The notes: generated by a model not told the origin, from the sequence alone. A stretch of DNA of 64,000 nucleotides from Ralstonia sp. UNC404CL21Col (GCF_000620465.1 NZ_JIBE01000004.1:186001-250000), one strand, 5' to 3'. Positions 8,714-16,836 are shown, counted from the first letter of the stretch. Made by a program: numbers and translations.

Positions 8714-9166
8714 TCAGTCAGCGGGGGCAAACGGCGGCGCGCGCCGCTTCACCGTTTGCGCCTTGACGATGGCGGTATTGGTTTCAGCGTGATAGGCCAC
8801 GCGATCGAGAATCTCATCGAGCTGATCGATCGAGCGCACATACAGGCGGGCGATGAAGCAATCCTCGCCGGTGACCTTGTCGCATTCGCCGATCTCCGGA
8901 ATCTCTTCGATCAGCTGCTGCACGATATGCAGCTTGCCCGGCATGGGCCGCACGCGCACGATGGCCTGCAGCGTGTAGCCCAGTGCCGCCGGGTCGATGT
9001 CGACGGTGTAATTGCGGATCACGCCGCGCTCTTCCAGCCGGCGCAGGCGCTCCGACACGCTCGGGGACGACAGCCCCACCTGCTCGGCCAGCTGCTTGAG
9101 CGAGATGCGGGAATCGGTCAGCAGGACGTCAAGAATGCGTTGGTCCAGGGCGTCGATCACGTTCAT
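8714..9166 (-). CDS. Lrp/AsnC-family transcriptional regulator
   Basis: A 150-residue regulator with an N-terminal helix-turn-helix (ISLKQLAEQVGLSSPSVSERL, residues 21-41) and a C-terminal RAM domain containing KVTGEDCFI. It is divergent from an EamA-type exporter across a gap with a 10-bp direct repeat; this arrangement is common for Lrp-type regulators and amino acid exporters. It lies tail to tail with the PLP enzyme gene, 11 bases apart. Confidence 0.9.
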   Translation of the reverse strand: MNVIDALDQRILDVLLTDSRISLKQLAEQVGLSSPSVSERLRRLEERGVIRNYTVDIDPAALGYTLQAIVRVRPMPGKLHIVQQLIEEIPEIGECDKVTGEDCFIARLYVRSIDQLDEILDRVAYHAETNTAIVKAQTVKRRAPPFAPAD

Positions 9167-9192
9167 TTTTCCTTCCGTGGTCCGTTCTGGCG

Positions 9193-9233
9193 TTTTGCCT
9201 TATTTCATGAGAAGTAACGTGGATTTTGCCTTA
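9193..9233. promoter_or_regulatory. Direct repeat TTTTGCCTTA upstream of EamA transporter
   Basis: The 10-mer TTTTGCCTTA occurs at 9193-9202 and again at 9224-9233, 31 bases apart, which is about three DNA turns. It sits in the divergent gap between an Lrp-type regulator and an EamA transporter. Lrp-family proteins bind phased sites, so this is a good candidate operator; not tested. Confidence 0.45.
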
Positions 9234-9300
9234 GAAAAGCAATGGAAGTCAGGCCATCCGCATGCGATCCTTCTTGCATCCAAAGCTCAAGGTGGTTCGC

Positions 9301-10203
9301 ATGAACGATAAGACGCGCGGCACGGTCGAGATGACCGCCGCCATGATTATCTCCGGGACGATCGGCTGGTTTGTCGTCCGCTCCGGCCAGCCCGTGGCCG
9401 ATGTTGTGTTCTGGCGCTGCGTGTTCGGGGCGCTGACGCTGCTGGTGGTATGCGCAGGGCTTGGGCTGCTGCGCGGCGCGATCACGTGGCGGCGCGCCGG
9501 CATTGCCGCGCTGGGCGGCGTGGCCATCGTCATCAACTGGCTGCTGTTGTTTGCAGCGTATCCGCGCGCGTCCATCTCGATTGCCACGGCGGTCTACAAC
9601 ACGCAGCCTTTCATGCTGGTCGGGCTGGGCGCGCTGTTCTTGTCGGAAAAGCTGACGGCGGCCAAGCTCACGTGGCTGGCCCTCGCCTTCATCGGCGTGG
9701 TGCTGATCGTGCAGGTGGGGCCTGCCGCCAGCGCTGGGACCGATTACCTGACGGGCATAGCGATGGCGCTGGGCGCGGCGTTTGCCTACGCGGTGGCCGC
9801 GCTGCTGATCAAGAAGCTGGCCGGAACGCCACCGCATCTGATCGCGCTCATCCAGGTGTGCGTCGGCGTGCTGATGCTAGCGCCGCTGGCCAATCTGTCG
9901 CATCCGCCAGCCGATGCCCATGCGTGGGTGATGCTCGTCACGGTGGGCGTGGTGCACACCGGGTTGATGTACATCCTGCTCTATGGCGCCATCCAGCGGC
10001 TGCCGACGCATCTGACGGGGTCGCTGTCGTTCATTTATCCGATCGTTGCGATCGCCGTGGACATTGTTGCGTTCGGACATCGATTGCAACTGGCGCAATT
10101 TCTGGGCGCGGCGGCGATCCTGCTGGCGGCGGCCGGCATGAATCTGGGGTGGTCACCATATCGGTGGCTGCGCGCGCGGAGCGAATCCGCCGTTTCCAAA
10201 TAA
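9301..10203 (+). CDS. EamA/DMT-family transporter
   Basis: A 300-residue inner-membrane protein of the drug/metabolite transporter superfamily with ten predicted helices formed by two EamA repeats. The first repeat ends near VQVGPAAS and the second runs to the C terminus. The ATG at 9301 is chosen over one at 9262 because AAGGTGG lies 5 bases before it and the earlier ATG has no ribosome site. Divergent from an Lrp-type regulator, so amino acid or related metabolite export is plausible. Substrate unknown. Confidence 0.85.
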   Translation: MNDKTRGTVEMTAAMIISGTIGWFVVRSGQPVADVVFWRCVFGALTLLVVCAGLGLLRGAITWRRAGIAALGGVAIVINWLLLFAAYPRASISIATAVYNTQPFMLVGLGALFLSEKLTAAKLTWLALAFIGVVLIVQVGPAASAGTDYLTGIAMALGAAFAYAVAALLIKKLAGTPPHLIALIQVCVGVLMLAPLANLSHPPADAHAWVMLVTVGVVHTGLMYILLYGAIQRLPTHLTGSLSFIYPIVAIAVDIVAFGHRLQLAQFLGAAAILLAAAGMNLGWSPYRWLRARSESAVSK

Positions 10204-10219
10204 CGCAATACGCGCAATA

Positions 10220-10251
10220 GGCCGCCCCACCGGCAGCACGAATGGGCGGCC
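10220..10251 (+). terminator. GC-rich hairpin after EamA transporter
   Basis: GGCCGCCC at 10220-10227 pairs with GGGCGGCC at 10244-10251 around a 16-base loop, 17 bases after the stop codon. The following T-run is weak, so it may act as a pause or mRNA-stabilising hairpin instead of a strong terminator. Confidence 0.5.
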
Positions 10252-10359
10252 CAACTGCTGTTATTCTTGTGCGTTTTCCGCTGGCGCCCGGCGCGCCCTG
10301 CGCCTGCCTCTCTCTCCCTTTGGCAGCCAGCGGACAGAAACCCCAAAGATACGTACAAG

Positions 10360-10629
10360 ATGAAGGAAGGTCACCCGCCGGAGCCGGGTCGCGACACCGC
10401 GATCGCCTGGATCCTGGAACAGATGCAGATGTACGGCCTGTCTGTCGAAGACCTGCAGGCGCATGGCTGCTTTGACGCGCCACCGCCGCCGCCCGCACCG
10501 CCCGCGCCCATCGGCCCCGTCTACATGAGCGCAGACGGCCAGCACTGGGACGGCTCGGGCGACATGCCGGACTGGCTGCAACGCGCCGTCAACGCCGGAC
10601 AGAGCATCGAGCATTTCCGCGTGGGCTGA
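10360..10629 (+). CDS. Small H-NS C-terminal-domain-like protein with degenerate DNA-binding loop
   Basis: An 89-residue protein. Residues 12-37 form a short helical segment ending in YGLSVEDL, like the linker region of betaproteobacterial H-NS proteins. Residues 41-50 are a proline-rich spacer (PPPPPAPPAP). Residues 54-88 match the H-NS C-terminal domain framework: an aromatic Y, HWDG, MPDWL, then a glycine and a terminal hydrophobic strand. The usual basic QGR or RGR core between Trp-x-Gly and Pro is replaced by SGD, so AT-rich DNA contact is probably lost. The ATG at 10360 begins the family-like part. No oligomerisation coiled coil of normal H-NS length is present. Function unknown; it could modulate another H-NS protein. 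Confidence 0.6.
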   Translation: MKEGHPPEPGRDTAIAWILEQMQMYGLSVEDLQAHGCFDAPPPPPAPPAPIGPVYMSADGQHWDGSGDMPDWLQRAVNAGQSIEHFRVG

Positions 10630-10751
10630 CACGCAGACAGCGCAGGTACGCCGGTTGCGTGGTTGTTGGCGTAAGCGCTGCCGGTTCATTGATCTGTGAG
10701 TTGTTCCACTGCATTGCCGGCCGGCGCTCCAACCCAACGGAGGACGTCATC

Positions 10752-11282
10752 ATGCCGGAACGCAAGACCGTAGAACGTGCGCGCGCCGACAAGCGCCACG
10801 GCAAGGCCGCCTCGACGCAGGCAGGCAACTTCGTGAAGGAAGAGATGGATCACATCCGCGAAGGCAAGCACGGTGCGAAAAACACCAAGCAGGCCATTGC
10901 GATTGGACTGTCCAAGGCGCGCCGCTCTGGCGTTGCCGTCAAGCCGCCTGGGGAAGGCAAGGCGTCAGCCGCCACCCGCAAGAAGGCAGAACACGACGTC
11001 AAGGCCGGCAGCAAGACTGGCGGCAAGAAGAGCAGCCACGCCAGTGCGAGCAAGGAATCCACGGCCAAGCGCAGCAAGACCACGACACGCACGCTGAAGA
11101 AGGAAGGCCATTCGGCGGCATCCAAGTCGTCGTTGTCCAAGCAGGCGCATAGCGCGGCTTCGAAGCGGTCGAGCAGCGAGCGCTCGGCGGCGGCCAAGAA
11201 GGGCGCCGCCACCAAGGGCGCAGCCGGCCGTTCCGCTGCCGCAAAGAAGGCGGCACGCACACGCGCTGCGCACGCCCGGTAA
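10752..11282 (+). CDS. DUF6496-type, lysine/alanine/serine-rich histone-like protein
   Basis: A 176-residue very basic protein. The first 60 residues form a compact conserved part: PERKTVERAR, then QAGNFVKEEMDHIREGKHGA, then KQAIAIGLSKARRSG. They match the DUF6496 type found in many Burkholderiales. The rest is a low-complexity tail of Lys, Ala, Ser and Thr with AAKK-like repeats, as in bacterial histone H1-like proteins, which suggests nucleic-acid binding. CGGAGG lies 8 bases before the ATG at 10752, and a clear terminator follows the stop. The molecular role of the conserved part is not known to me. Confidence 0.75.
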   Translation: MPERKTVERARADKRHGKAASTQAGNFVKEEMDHIREGKHGAKNTKQAIAIGLSKARRSGVAVKPPGEGKASAATRKKAEHDVKAGSKTGGKKSSHASASKESTAKRSKTTTRTLKKEGHSAASKSSLSKQAHSAASKRSSSERSAAAKKGAATKGAAGRSAAAKKAARTRAAHAR

Positions 11283-11301
11283 ATTTTTCCTGTCCAGCCT
11301 G

Positions 11302-11331
11302 AAGGCGGCCCGTTGGGGTCGCCTTTTTTTT
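11302..11331 (+). terminator. Rho-independent terminator after the DUF6496 gene
   Basis: A 10-bp stem (11302-11311 with 11316-11325, one G-T wobble) with a GTTG loop is followed by a run of eight T residues. It lies 20 bases after the stop codon and isolates the bufferin-type operon downstream. Confidence 0.88.
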
Positions 11332-11410
11332 GGCGGTTTGTCTCGCCTTCTTTGCCCTCCCCAAAAAAAACTCAAAAAAATTTCTGTTCTCCGTGTCAGG
11401 AACGCTGTCA

Positions 11411-11428
11411 TGCACCGACGAAGGTGCA
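11411..11428. promoter_or_regulatory. Inverted repeat TGCACC-N6-GGTGCA in the bufferin operon leader
   Basis: TGCACC at 11411-11416 is mirrored perfectly by GGTGCA at 11423-11428, and a third copy of TGCACC lies at 11455-11460. The site is about 100 bases before the peptide gene start. It could be an operator or part of a structured 5' leader. No promoter matching an ECF sigma factor consensus could be assigned with confidence. Confidence 0.35.
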
Positions 11429-11524
11429 CGGAACACATCTGCGCGATGCCGCAGTGCACCGTACGGCGAGGGATTTCGCCCTGCCAGCCGTTCAACGACA
11501 CCTGTTCAATCAAGGAGAACACCC

Positions 11525-11791
11525 ATGAAACAACACGCCATGATCGCCGCCGCCCTGGGTAGCCTGCTCGCGCTGGGCGCACTGTCGACGCCGGTGCAGG
11601 CCGCCGACGCTGCCGGCAAGGAAAAGTGCTACGGCGTCGCCAAGGCCGGCCAGAACGATTGCGCCAGCCCCGGCAGCGCCCACGCCTGCGCAGGCCAGTC
11701 GAAGATCGACAAAGACCCGATGTCGTGGAAGTACGTGCCGGCCGGCACCTGCGCGCAGATGGGCGGCACGATGCAGCCTGCGTCCAAGTAA
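11525..11791 (+). CDS. bufA1: DUF2282 bufferin-type RiPP precursor (BufA1-like)
   Basis: An 88-residue secreted precursor peptide. Residues 1-26 are a signal peptide ending VQA. The mature part has four cysteines (C35, C46, C55, C76) in the contexts EKCYG, NDCAS, HACAG and GTCAQ, which is the DUF2282 four-cysteine pattern. The bufferin family is described as copper-sequestering peptides whose cysteines are modified by a DUF692 enzyme; that is known for relatives and inferred here. An AAGGAG site lies 8 bases before ATG 11525. The DUF692 enzyme gene follows after 22 bases. Cytoplasmic modification followed by Sec-type export would be expected from the signal peptide. Confidence 0.88.
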   Translation: MKQHAMIAAALGSLLALGALSTPVQAADAAGKEKCYGVAKAGQNDCASPGSAHACAGQSKIDKDPMSWKYVPAGTCAQMGGTMQPASK

Positions 11792-11813
11792 CGCGCGACG
11801 CCGGGTGACCGCC

Positions 11814-12683
11814 ATGCAGACTGCTCTGCCAACCTGCGCCGGCGCAGGCCTGCGCGCGCCGCACTTTCCCGCCCTGCTGCGCGGGGAAGCCCGCTTCCCG
11901 TGGGCGGAAGTGCACAGCGAGAACTATCTGTATGGCGGCCCCGCACGTGCAGCGCTGCTAGCCGCGCGAGAGCGCCAGCCGGTGAGCCTGCACGGCGTGG
12001 GCATGGGGCTCGGCAACGCAGATGGGCTGGACGTCGAACACGTTCGCGCCATCGCTGCCCTGGCGGACGCCGTTGCGCCTGCCGCGATTTCCGAGCACCT
12101 GTGCTTCAACCGCAGCAGCGCACAGGTCGTCAACGATCTGCTGCCCCTGCCCTATTCCCGCGAATCGCTTGAGATCGTCTGCGCCAACGTCATGCGCGCA
12201 CAGGACATCCTCAAGCGGCCGCTGCTGATCGAGAACATTGCCGCGTACATCGACTGCCGCACGCTGATCGATGCCGACGACGCCGTCTCCGAAGGTGCAT
12301 TCCTGACCGCCCTCGCCCGGCGCACGGGCTGCGGCATCTTGCTGGACTTGAACAATCTGTACGTCAACAGCGTCAACCACGGCGTGACCGTCGAATCGGT
12401 GCTCGCCGATATCGACCCAACGCTGGTCGGCGAGATTCACCTGGCGGGCTTCAGTGCGGAAGACGGCATGCTGATCGACACGCATAGCGCGCCCGTCCAT
12501 GCGCCCGTCTGGGCGTTGTACGACGCGTGGATTGCCAAGCACGGCCTGCGCCCGACGCTGATCGAATGGGACGCTGAACTGCCGCCCGTGGAGATGTTGC
12601 TCGGCGAAGTGGCACGCGCCCAGGCGACGCTCGATCGCCACGCCAACGCCGTCATGCAGGAGCCACGCCATGCGACTGCCTGA
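11814..12683 (+). CDS. bufB: DUF692 multinuclear iron enzyme (BufB/MbnB-like)
   Basis: A 289-residue TIM-barrel protein of the DUF692 family, multinuclear iron oxidative enzymes that modify cysteines of precursor peptides. Family-conserved acidic and His segments are visible in order: HSEN (34-37), LHG (59-61), SEHLC (93-97), IEN (139-141), LDLNN (177-181) with VNHG (187-190), EIHLAG (207-212), DTHSAPV (222-228) and IEWD (250-253). Start is ATG 11814; a GTG at 11805 would add three residues. It overlaps the next gene by 14 bases, indicating coupled translation. The substrate is presumably the DUF2282 peptide just upstream. Confidence 0.88.
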   Translation: MQTALPTCAGAGLRAPHFPALLRGEARFPWAEVHSENYLYGGPARAALLAARERQPVSLHGVGMGLGNADGLDVEHVRAIAALADAVAPAAISEHLCFNRSSAQVVNDLLPLPYSRESLEIVCANVMRAQDILKRPLLIENIAAYIDCRTLIDADDAVSEGAFLTALARRTGCGILLDLNNLYVNSVNHGVTVESVLADIDPTLVGEIHLAGFSAEDGMLIDTHSAPVHAPVWALYDAWIAKHGLRPTLIEWDAELPPVEMLLGEVARAQATLDRHANAVMQEPRHATA

Positions 12684-13428
12684 CTGGGAAGCGCACCTCA
12701 TCGGCGCGCTGACGGACCCTGCAACCAACGAAGAAACACGCGGCATCGCCATCTACCGCAACGCGCGTCTGGCCATTCTGCGCAACGCGCTGGCGGGGGC
12801 CTACCCCGTCTGCTGCGCGCTCGTCGGCGAGGACTGCTTTGATGCGCTCGTGCGCGACACGCTTGCCGTGCAGGCCTCCACATCACCGAACCTGCATCGC
12901 TACGGAAATGCGCTGCCGGCCGTCATTGCGCAATCGCCGTTGGCGCACAGCGTGCCCTATCTGGCCGATGTCGCGCGCCTGGAATGGTGCGTGCATTGGG
13001 CGCATTACGCCCCGGACGCGCACGTTGAAGCTGCGGACGCCACGCTGCTCGCGCAGCCGGCAGACACCATCCGCGCTGGGCTGGTCGAGGGGGTGCAGTG
13101 GGTGGCGTCGCAGTGGCCCGTGGTGTCGATTTGGCGCGCCCACCAGCCGGGCGAATCCATCGGGTTCAATCAAATCGACCTTGGGGTGGGCGAAGCCGCA
13201 GCGATTGCCGTGCGCGGGCATCGCGTTGCCGTGCTCGATCTCGATCCCCCGAGCGCTACGTTCCTCGCCGCTTGCGAAGCGGAGACCTCGCTTCAGGCCG
13301 CGCTCGAAACCACGTTGGCCGAGCGGCCGGATTTTGATCTGACTGCATGCCTGTCCGGCCTCTATCGCTCGGGGCTGCTCGCACTGTCTGCCTGCTCAAC
13401 AACCTCGTCTACTGGAGACACGCCATGA
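12670..13428 (+). CDS. bufC: DUF2063 partner protein (BufC-like)
   Basis: A 252-residue protein. The N-terminal third has the DUF2063 signature: [20 protein letters not shown] near residues 28-47, then [10 protein letters not shown], and later [11 protein letters not shown] and [12 protein letters not shown]2063 proteins accompany DUF692 enzymes and are thought to present the precursor peptide, as MbnC does for MbnB; the old label 'putative DNA-binding domain' is probably misleading here. It overlaps bufB by 14 bases and the DoxX gene by the ATGA tetranucleotide, so all three are translationally coupled. Confidence 0.85.
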   Translation: MRLPDWEAHLIGALTDPATNEETRGIAIYRNARLAILRNALAGAYPVCCALVGEDCFDALVRDTLAVQASTSPNLHRYGNALPAVIAQSPLAHSVPYLADVARLEWCVHWAHYAPDAHVEAADATLLAQPADTIRAGLVEGVQWVASQWPVVSIWRAHQPGESIGFNQIDLGVGEAAAIAVRGHRVAVLDLDPPSATFLAACEAETSLQAALETTLAERPDFDLTACLSGLYRSGLLALSACSTTSSTGDTP

Positions 13429-13895
13429 ACACCCTCACCACGACGTTTGCCCCGCTTACGCGCCTGCGCGCGTCGTTCGATCGGCTTGCCGGTCCGCAAA
13501 GCACGCTGTGTTCGGTCATCCTGTTGATCGCGCGTGCGTATCTCTTTTACGTGTTCTTCCGCTCCGGCCTGACCAAGCTGCACGACTGGGACACCACGGT
13601 GCTGCTCTTCACCGAGGAATACAAAGTGCCGCTGTTGCCGCCCGCACTGGCAGCAGCGCTCGGCACGTTCGGCGAACTGGTTTTCCCTTCTCTGATGCTG
13701 GCCGGCATCGTGCCGCGGCTGGCGGCTGCCGGGCTGTTCTTCGTCAACGTGGTGGCGGCGGTGTCGTACTGGGCCAATCTGTCGGCATCGGCCATCGAAT
13801 TTCATTTTGTGTGGGGCGTGCTGATTGCGCTCGTGGCAACGGTGGGACCGGGTTGGCTGGCGGCGCAGACGCTCTGGCAGCGCCGCACGCGTTAA
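13425..13895 (+). CDS. DoxX-family membrane protein of the bufferin operon
   Basis: A 156-residue inner-membrane protein with four hydrophobic segments. The first is followed by FRSGLTKLHDW, the DoxX-family signature, and the segment TFGELVFPSLMLAGI lies mid-protein. Its ATG overlaps the stop of the DUF2063 gene by four bases. DoxX proteins are frequent fourth members of DUF2282/DUF692/DUF2063 operons, possibly acting in redox or in handling the modified peptide at the membrane. The biochemical role is unknown. Confidence 0.82.
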   Translation: MNTLTTTFAPLTRLRASFDRLAGPQSTLCSVILLIARAYLFYVFFRSGLTKLHDWDTTVLLFTEEYKVPLLPPALAAALGTFGELVFPSLMLAGIVPRLAAAGLFFVNVVAAVSYWANLSASAIEFHFVWGVLIALVATVGPGWLAAQTLWQRRTR

Positions 13896-13956
13896 GCAGA
13901 TTGGGTGGGCGGCGGGCTTATGATGTTGGCTTGTCGCCCTCTCTTCAGGAGCATCG

Positions 13957-14373
13957 ATGCGCTTCCCTCAGTTGTCCGTCGCAGCCTCGGTCGGTGTGTT
14001 GGCCGCAATTGGCGCCGCAGCATTGCTTACGGCTTGCGCGTGGGGCGATAGCCCGAACAGCGCCGGCGCGCACATGCTCGACGATTCGCTGCTCTCGTAC
14101 CAGGTCAAGGCGGCGCTGGATCAGGACACCGCGCTCAGCACACGCCAGATCCGCATCCGCTCCACCCCCGACGGCAAGGTCACGCTGACAGGCTGGGTCG
14201 ATACGCCCGAGATGGCCCGGCGCGCCGGCGACGACGTCAAACGCTTTGTTGACTCGGCCAAGCTCGACAATCAGCTGCGCGTGCTGTCGCGCATGCAGGT
14301 GCTGGGCGGCGGCCCGTACATCCCGGCCGGCTTGCCTCCCGAGGCACCCGCCAGCGCCCCGGCCGCGCGCTAA
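13957..14373 (+). CDS. BON-domain lipoprotein
   Basis: A 138-residue lipoprotein. The signal peptide ends in a LLTAC lipobox with Cys27 as the lipidated residue. A single BON domain follows at about residues 43-112, with the pattern Y-x-VKAAL, IRIRSTPDGKVTLTGWV and a second helix. BON domains bind phospholipids, and proteins of this kind tend to keep the envelope intact under stress. It starts 61 bases after the DoxX gene with a GGAG-type site, so it may be part of the bufferin transcript or have its own promoter. The C-terminal tail is rich in Pro and Ala. Confidence 0.82.
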   Translation: MRFPQLSVAASVGVLAAIGAAALLTACAWGDSPNSAGAHMLDDSLLSYQVKAALDQDTALSTRQIRIRSTPDGKVTLTGWVDTPEMARRAGDDVKRFVDSAKLDNQLRVLSRMQVLGGGPYIPAGLPPEAPASAPAAR

Positions 14374-14386
14374 ACGACGCAAGCAG

Positions 14387-14809
14387 TCACGCCGCCCGCG
14401 CGCCTGCTCGCCCGGGCACGCGGCCCACGGGCAGCGATTGCAGCAGCCCGAAGCCAACCTCCGCGATCAGGAACGGCACCACCAGCAGCGTCGCGCCCGA
14501 TGCCAGCGCGTATGCCTGCCACGCCGCAAACAGCCAGCGCGCCACGGCGTCGTACCGGCCGAGCGCCACACTCGTCTGTCGGATACGCAGCACCGACCAC
14601 ACGCACACCACCGACCCCATCAGATTGGCCATCAGCAGATGCGTTGGCTCAAATGCCGGCAAGCTGCCGATGCCCAGCGCATGCGCCAATGCGCTGAGCG
14701 CCTGATGCAACAGCGCGAACGTCCACGGCGTAGCAAATGGCGCGGTCACGATCAGGTCATACCAGGCGCTGGCCCGCACGATACGCAGGAAGGTCGATTC
14801 GGAAACCAT
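14387..14809 (-). CDS. Small integral membrane protein under MerR-type control
   Basis: A 140-residue protein with about four hydrophobic segments (near residues 15-35, 50-75, 90-110 and 110-130). I do not recognise a named family. The ATG at 14809 is chosen because the frame upstream runs through a MerR-type promoter and into the divergent regulator. The promoter at 14845-14875 has the stretched 19-base spacer of MerR-regulated genes, so the gene is very probably induced by the divergent MerR-type protein. Possible roles include resistance to the ligand of that regulator; nothing in the sequence fixes it. Confidence 0.65.
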   Translation of the reverse strand: MVSESTFLRIVRASAWYDLIVTAPFATPWTFALLHQALSALAHALGIGSLPAFEPTHLLMANLMGSVVCVWSVLRIRQTSVALGRYDAVARWLFAAWQAYALASGATLLVVPFLIAEVGFGLLQSLPVGRVPGRAGARAA

Positions 14810-14844
14810 GGGGAAACTCCAGAAGTGAAGTGAAGGAGTCGCCA

Positions 14845-14875
14845 CGGTAAAGCTTGGTGTACGCTCCAAGGTCAA
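14845..14875 (-). promoter_or_regulatory. MerR-type promoter/operator with 19-base spacer
   Basis: Reading the minus strand, TTGACC (14875-14870) is the -35 and TTACCG (14850-14845) the -10, separated by 19 bases. The spacer and -35 edge hold a dyad: CTTGG at 14853-14857 and CCAAG at 14866-14870. Overlong spacers with a central dyad are the hallmark of promoters untwisted by MerR-family activators. It drives the 140-residue membrane protein, and the regulator gene starts divergently at 14907. Confidence 0.75.
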
Positions 14876-14906
14876 GCCCCGACCGTACCCCTCCTCCCAA
14901 ACCACC

Positions 14907-15308
14907 ATGCCTGCCGCTCTTCCCGCTCCCATTTCCAATGCGCATGCCGGTGACCTGTCCATCGGTGATCTGGCCGCCGCCACCGGCGTCTCACGGGATG
15001 GCCTGCGCTTTTACGAGGCACGCGGGCTGATCCGTGCGCGGCGCCGAAGCAACGGCTACCGCGCCTATCCGCCCGAAATCGTGGAACTGGTGCAATACGT
15101 CCGCACGGCCCAGCAGCTGGGTTTCACCCTGGCGGAAATCAAGGAAGGCATGGCGCAGGTGTGGCAGCAACCCGACACCGATGCCGCCGTCACCGCGTTG
15201 CTGCGCGAGAAACTCGCCACGATCGATGCCCGGATCGCCAGCCTGCAGGCCATGCGCGATGCACTTGCGACCCGCGTCGGCATGGCATGCCCGCTTGCAC
15301 CGGCCTGA
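14907..15308 (+). CDS. MerR-family transcriptional regulator
   Basis: A 133-residue regulator. The N-terminal winged helix spans residues 17-50 (SIGDLAAATGVSRDGLRFYEARGLI), followed by RRRSNGYRAYPPEIVELVQYV and a long C-terminal dimerisation helix ending about residue 128. Only one cysteine is present near the end (ACPLAPA), so the paired metal-binding cysteines of CueR or ZntR are missing; it is more like the small-molecule or metal-independent members. It is divergent from, and very likely controls, the membrane protein gene at 14387-14809. Confidence 0.87.
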   Translation: MPAALPAPISNAHAGDLSIGDLAAATGVSRDGLRFYEARGLIRARRRSNGYRAYPPEIVELVQYVRTAQQLGFTLAEIKEGMAQVWQQPDTDAAVTALLREKLATIDARIASLQAMRDALATRVGMACPLAPA

Positions 15309-15465
15309 GACGGCCATCATGTCTTGTCATATAACTGTCGCAGACTGCCGCCGCAGGGCGCGTTTTTGCGCGTTTTCTAACGCCCTGACGGCTTGCTAAG
15401 TCGTGAAAGGCGCTTGAAAGTTCGCGTCGGTAAAAACGCTCCCGTCTCAAGGGGAGTCTGCTGCA

Positions 15466-16836
15466 GTGAAACATCGGGGTGCGTTCCATTCACGGGCGAG
15501 GGCCGTGCTGTGCGCGGTGGCCTGCCTGCCACTTGCCGCTGCCTGGGCAGCCACGCCGGCAACGGGCCCGGCCGCGGCCAGCATGCCGGTCGCCACCATG
15601 CCGCCGATCAAGCCTTCCGCGCCAGGCGTGACGGGCGCCGGCTTCAACCTGGTCGAACTGTTGCAGGAGTTGAAAGGCAGCAACCCGCAGCTGATCCAGG
15701 CACGCCATAACTACCTCTCCGCCAAGTCGATACCGCCGCAGCTTGCGTCGCCCAACAACCCGCAGCTCGGCTACATCTGGAACAGCATCCCCAAGGGATT
15801 CCCGCTGGCGGTCAACCGCGCTGGCGGCAGCCAGTACAACCTGACGCAGCAGATTCCGTTTCCGGGCAAGAAAGCGTTGGCCGCCGAGATTGCCGATCGC
15901 CAGGCGGAATCGCTGAACGCGCAAAACGACGCGCTGTACCTGCAGCTCTACGCGCAGCTTTCCACCACGTACTACCAGGCGATCGCGCTGCAGAAACAAA
16001 TCGACGTACAGAAGCTGACCATCACGCGCCTCGAGCAGGTCAAGCAGATCACGCGTGTGCGGTACGCCAACAACGCCGCCGCCTACGCCGACTTCCTCAA
16101 CGCGCAGGTCATGCAAAGCAGCGCGCAGAATGACCTGTTTGCCGCGCAACGCCAGTACGACACCACGCTGCAGACACTGAACACGCTCATCGGCAAGGAG
16201 CCGAGCTTCCCGCTCGTGCTGCGCGCTGACGACGAGTCCGTGCACCTGCCGGAGGAACCGCTGCCCGAGCTGGAAAACCAGGCGCTGCGCGAGCACCCGT
16301 CGATCAAGGCATCGGCCGAGCTGATGGACGCCGCGCGCAAGAGCGTGACGCTGGCGCGCAAGGCCTATCTGCCCGACTTCCAGGTCATCGCCACCGTCAC
16401 CACCGACAACCCGCCGTATGGCGTGCGCCCGAACAGCTACCAGATCGAGCTGGACGTGATCATTCCGTTCTGGTTCCTGACCAAGGAAAAGTACGGCGTG
16501 AACCAGGCGGTGGAAAGCCAGATTGCCACCGAGGCGAATGACGTGTCGGTGCGCCAGCAGACGTTATTGGCCGTCGATACCGCTTACAACACGCTGCGCC
16601 AGACGCTTGCGCAACTCGACTTCAACAAGCAGCGGCAACTGCCGCAGGCGCTGGCGGCGTATCGCGTCACGATGACCAACTATGCCAGCAACAACGCCGA
16701 TTTCAACGACCTGCTCACTGCCCAGGGCGCGCTCAAGAACGCGGAACTGGCGGTCGCGCAGGCGCAGGCCACGGCCCTGCAGGCCTATCACGCGCTGCTC
16801 GCGGCCACCGGCCGCTCGCCGGTTCAAGCTCAATAA
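15466..16836 (+). CDS. TolC/CzcC-type outer membrane efflux protein
   Basis: A 456-residue outer-membrane factor of a tripartite efflux system. A signal peptide (about residues 1-28, ending AWA) is followed by two outer-membrane-efflux repeats with long alpha-helical stretches. It starts at GTG 15466, with GGGGAG 9 bases before it; no better ATG exists. It is followed after 4 bases by the periplasmic adaptor gene and then the RND permease, so the three form one operon. It is expected to carry metal ions across the outer membrane. Confidence 0.87.
   Translation: MKHRGAFHSRARAVLCAVACLPLAAAWAATPATGPAAASMPVATMPPIKPSAPGVTGAGFNLVELLQELKGSNPQLIQARHNYLSAKSIPPQLASPNNPQLGYIWNSIPKGFPLAVNRAGGSQYNLTQQIPFPGKKALAAEIADRQAESLNAQNDALYLQLYAQLSTTYYQAIALQKQIDVQKLTITRLEQVKQITRVRYANNAAAYADFLNAQVMQSSAQNDLFAAQRQYDTTLQTLNTLIGKEPSFPLVLRADDESVHLPEEPLPELENQALREHPSIKASAELMDAARKSVTLARKAYLPDFQVIATVTTDNPPYGVRPNSYQIELDVIIPFWFLTKEKYGVNQAVESQIATEANDVSVRQQTLLAVDTAYNTLRQTLAQLDFNKQRQLPQALAAYRVTMTNYASNNADFNDLLTAQGALKNAELAVAQAQATALQAYHALLAATGRSPVQAQ

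Noticed and set aside
11350-11400. A-rich tract as a possible phage or mobile-element edge
   Set aside because: It is a short AT-rich patch in a leader after a terminator; no repeats, integrase or attachment site accompany it.
12670-13428. Reading the DUF2063 protein as a DNA-binding regulator
   Set aside because: The common database label is not supported by a visible helix-turn-helix; its operon position fits a peptide-presenting partner of the DUF692 enzyme.
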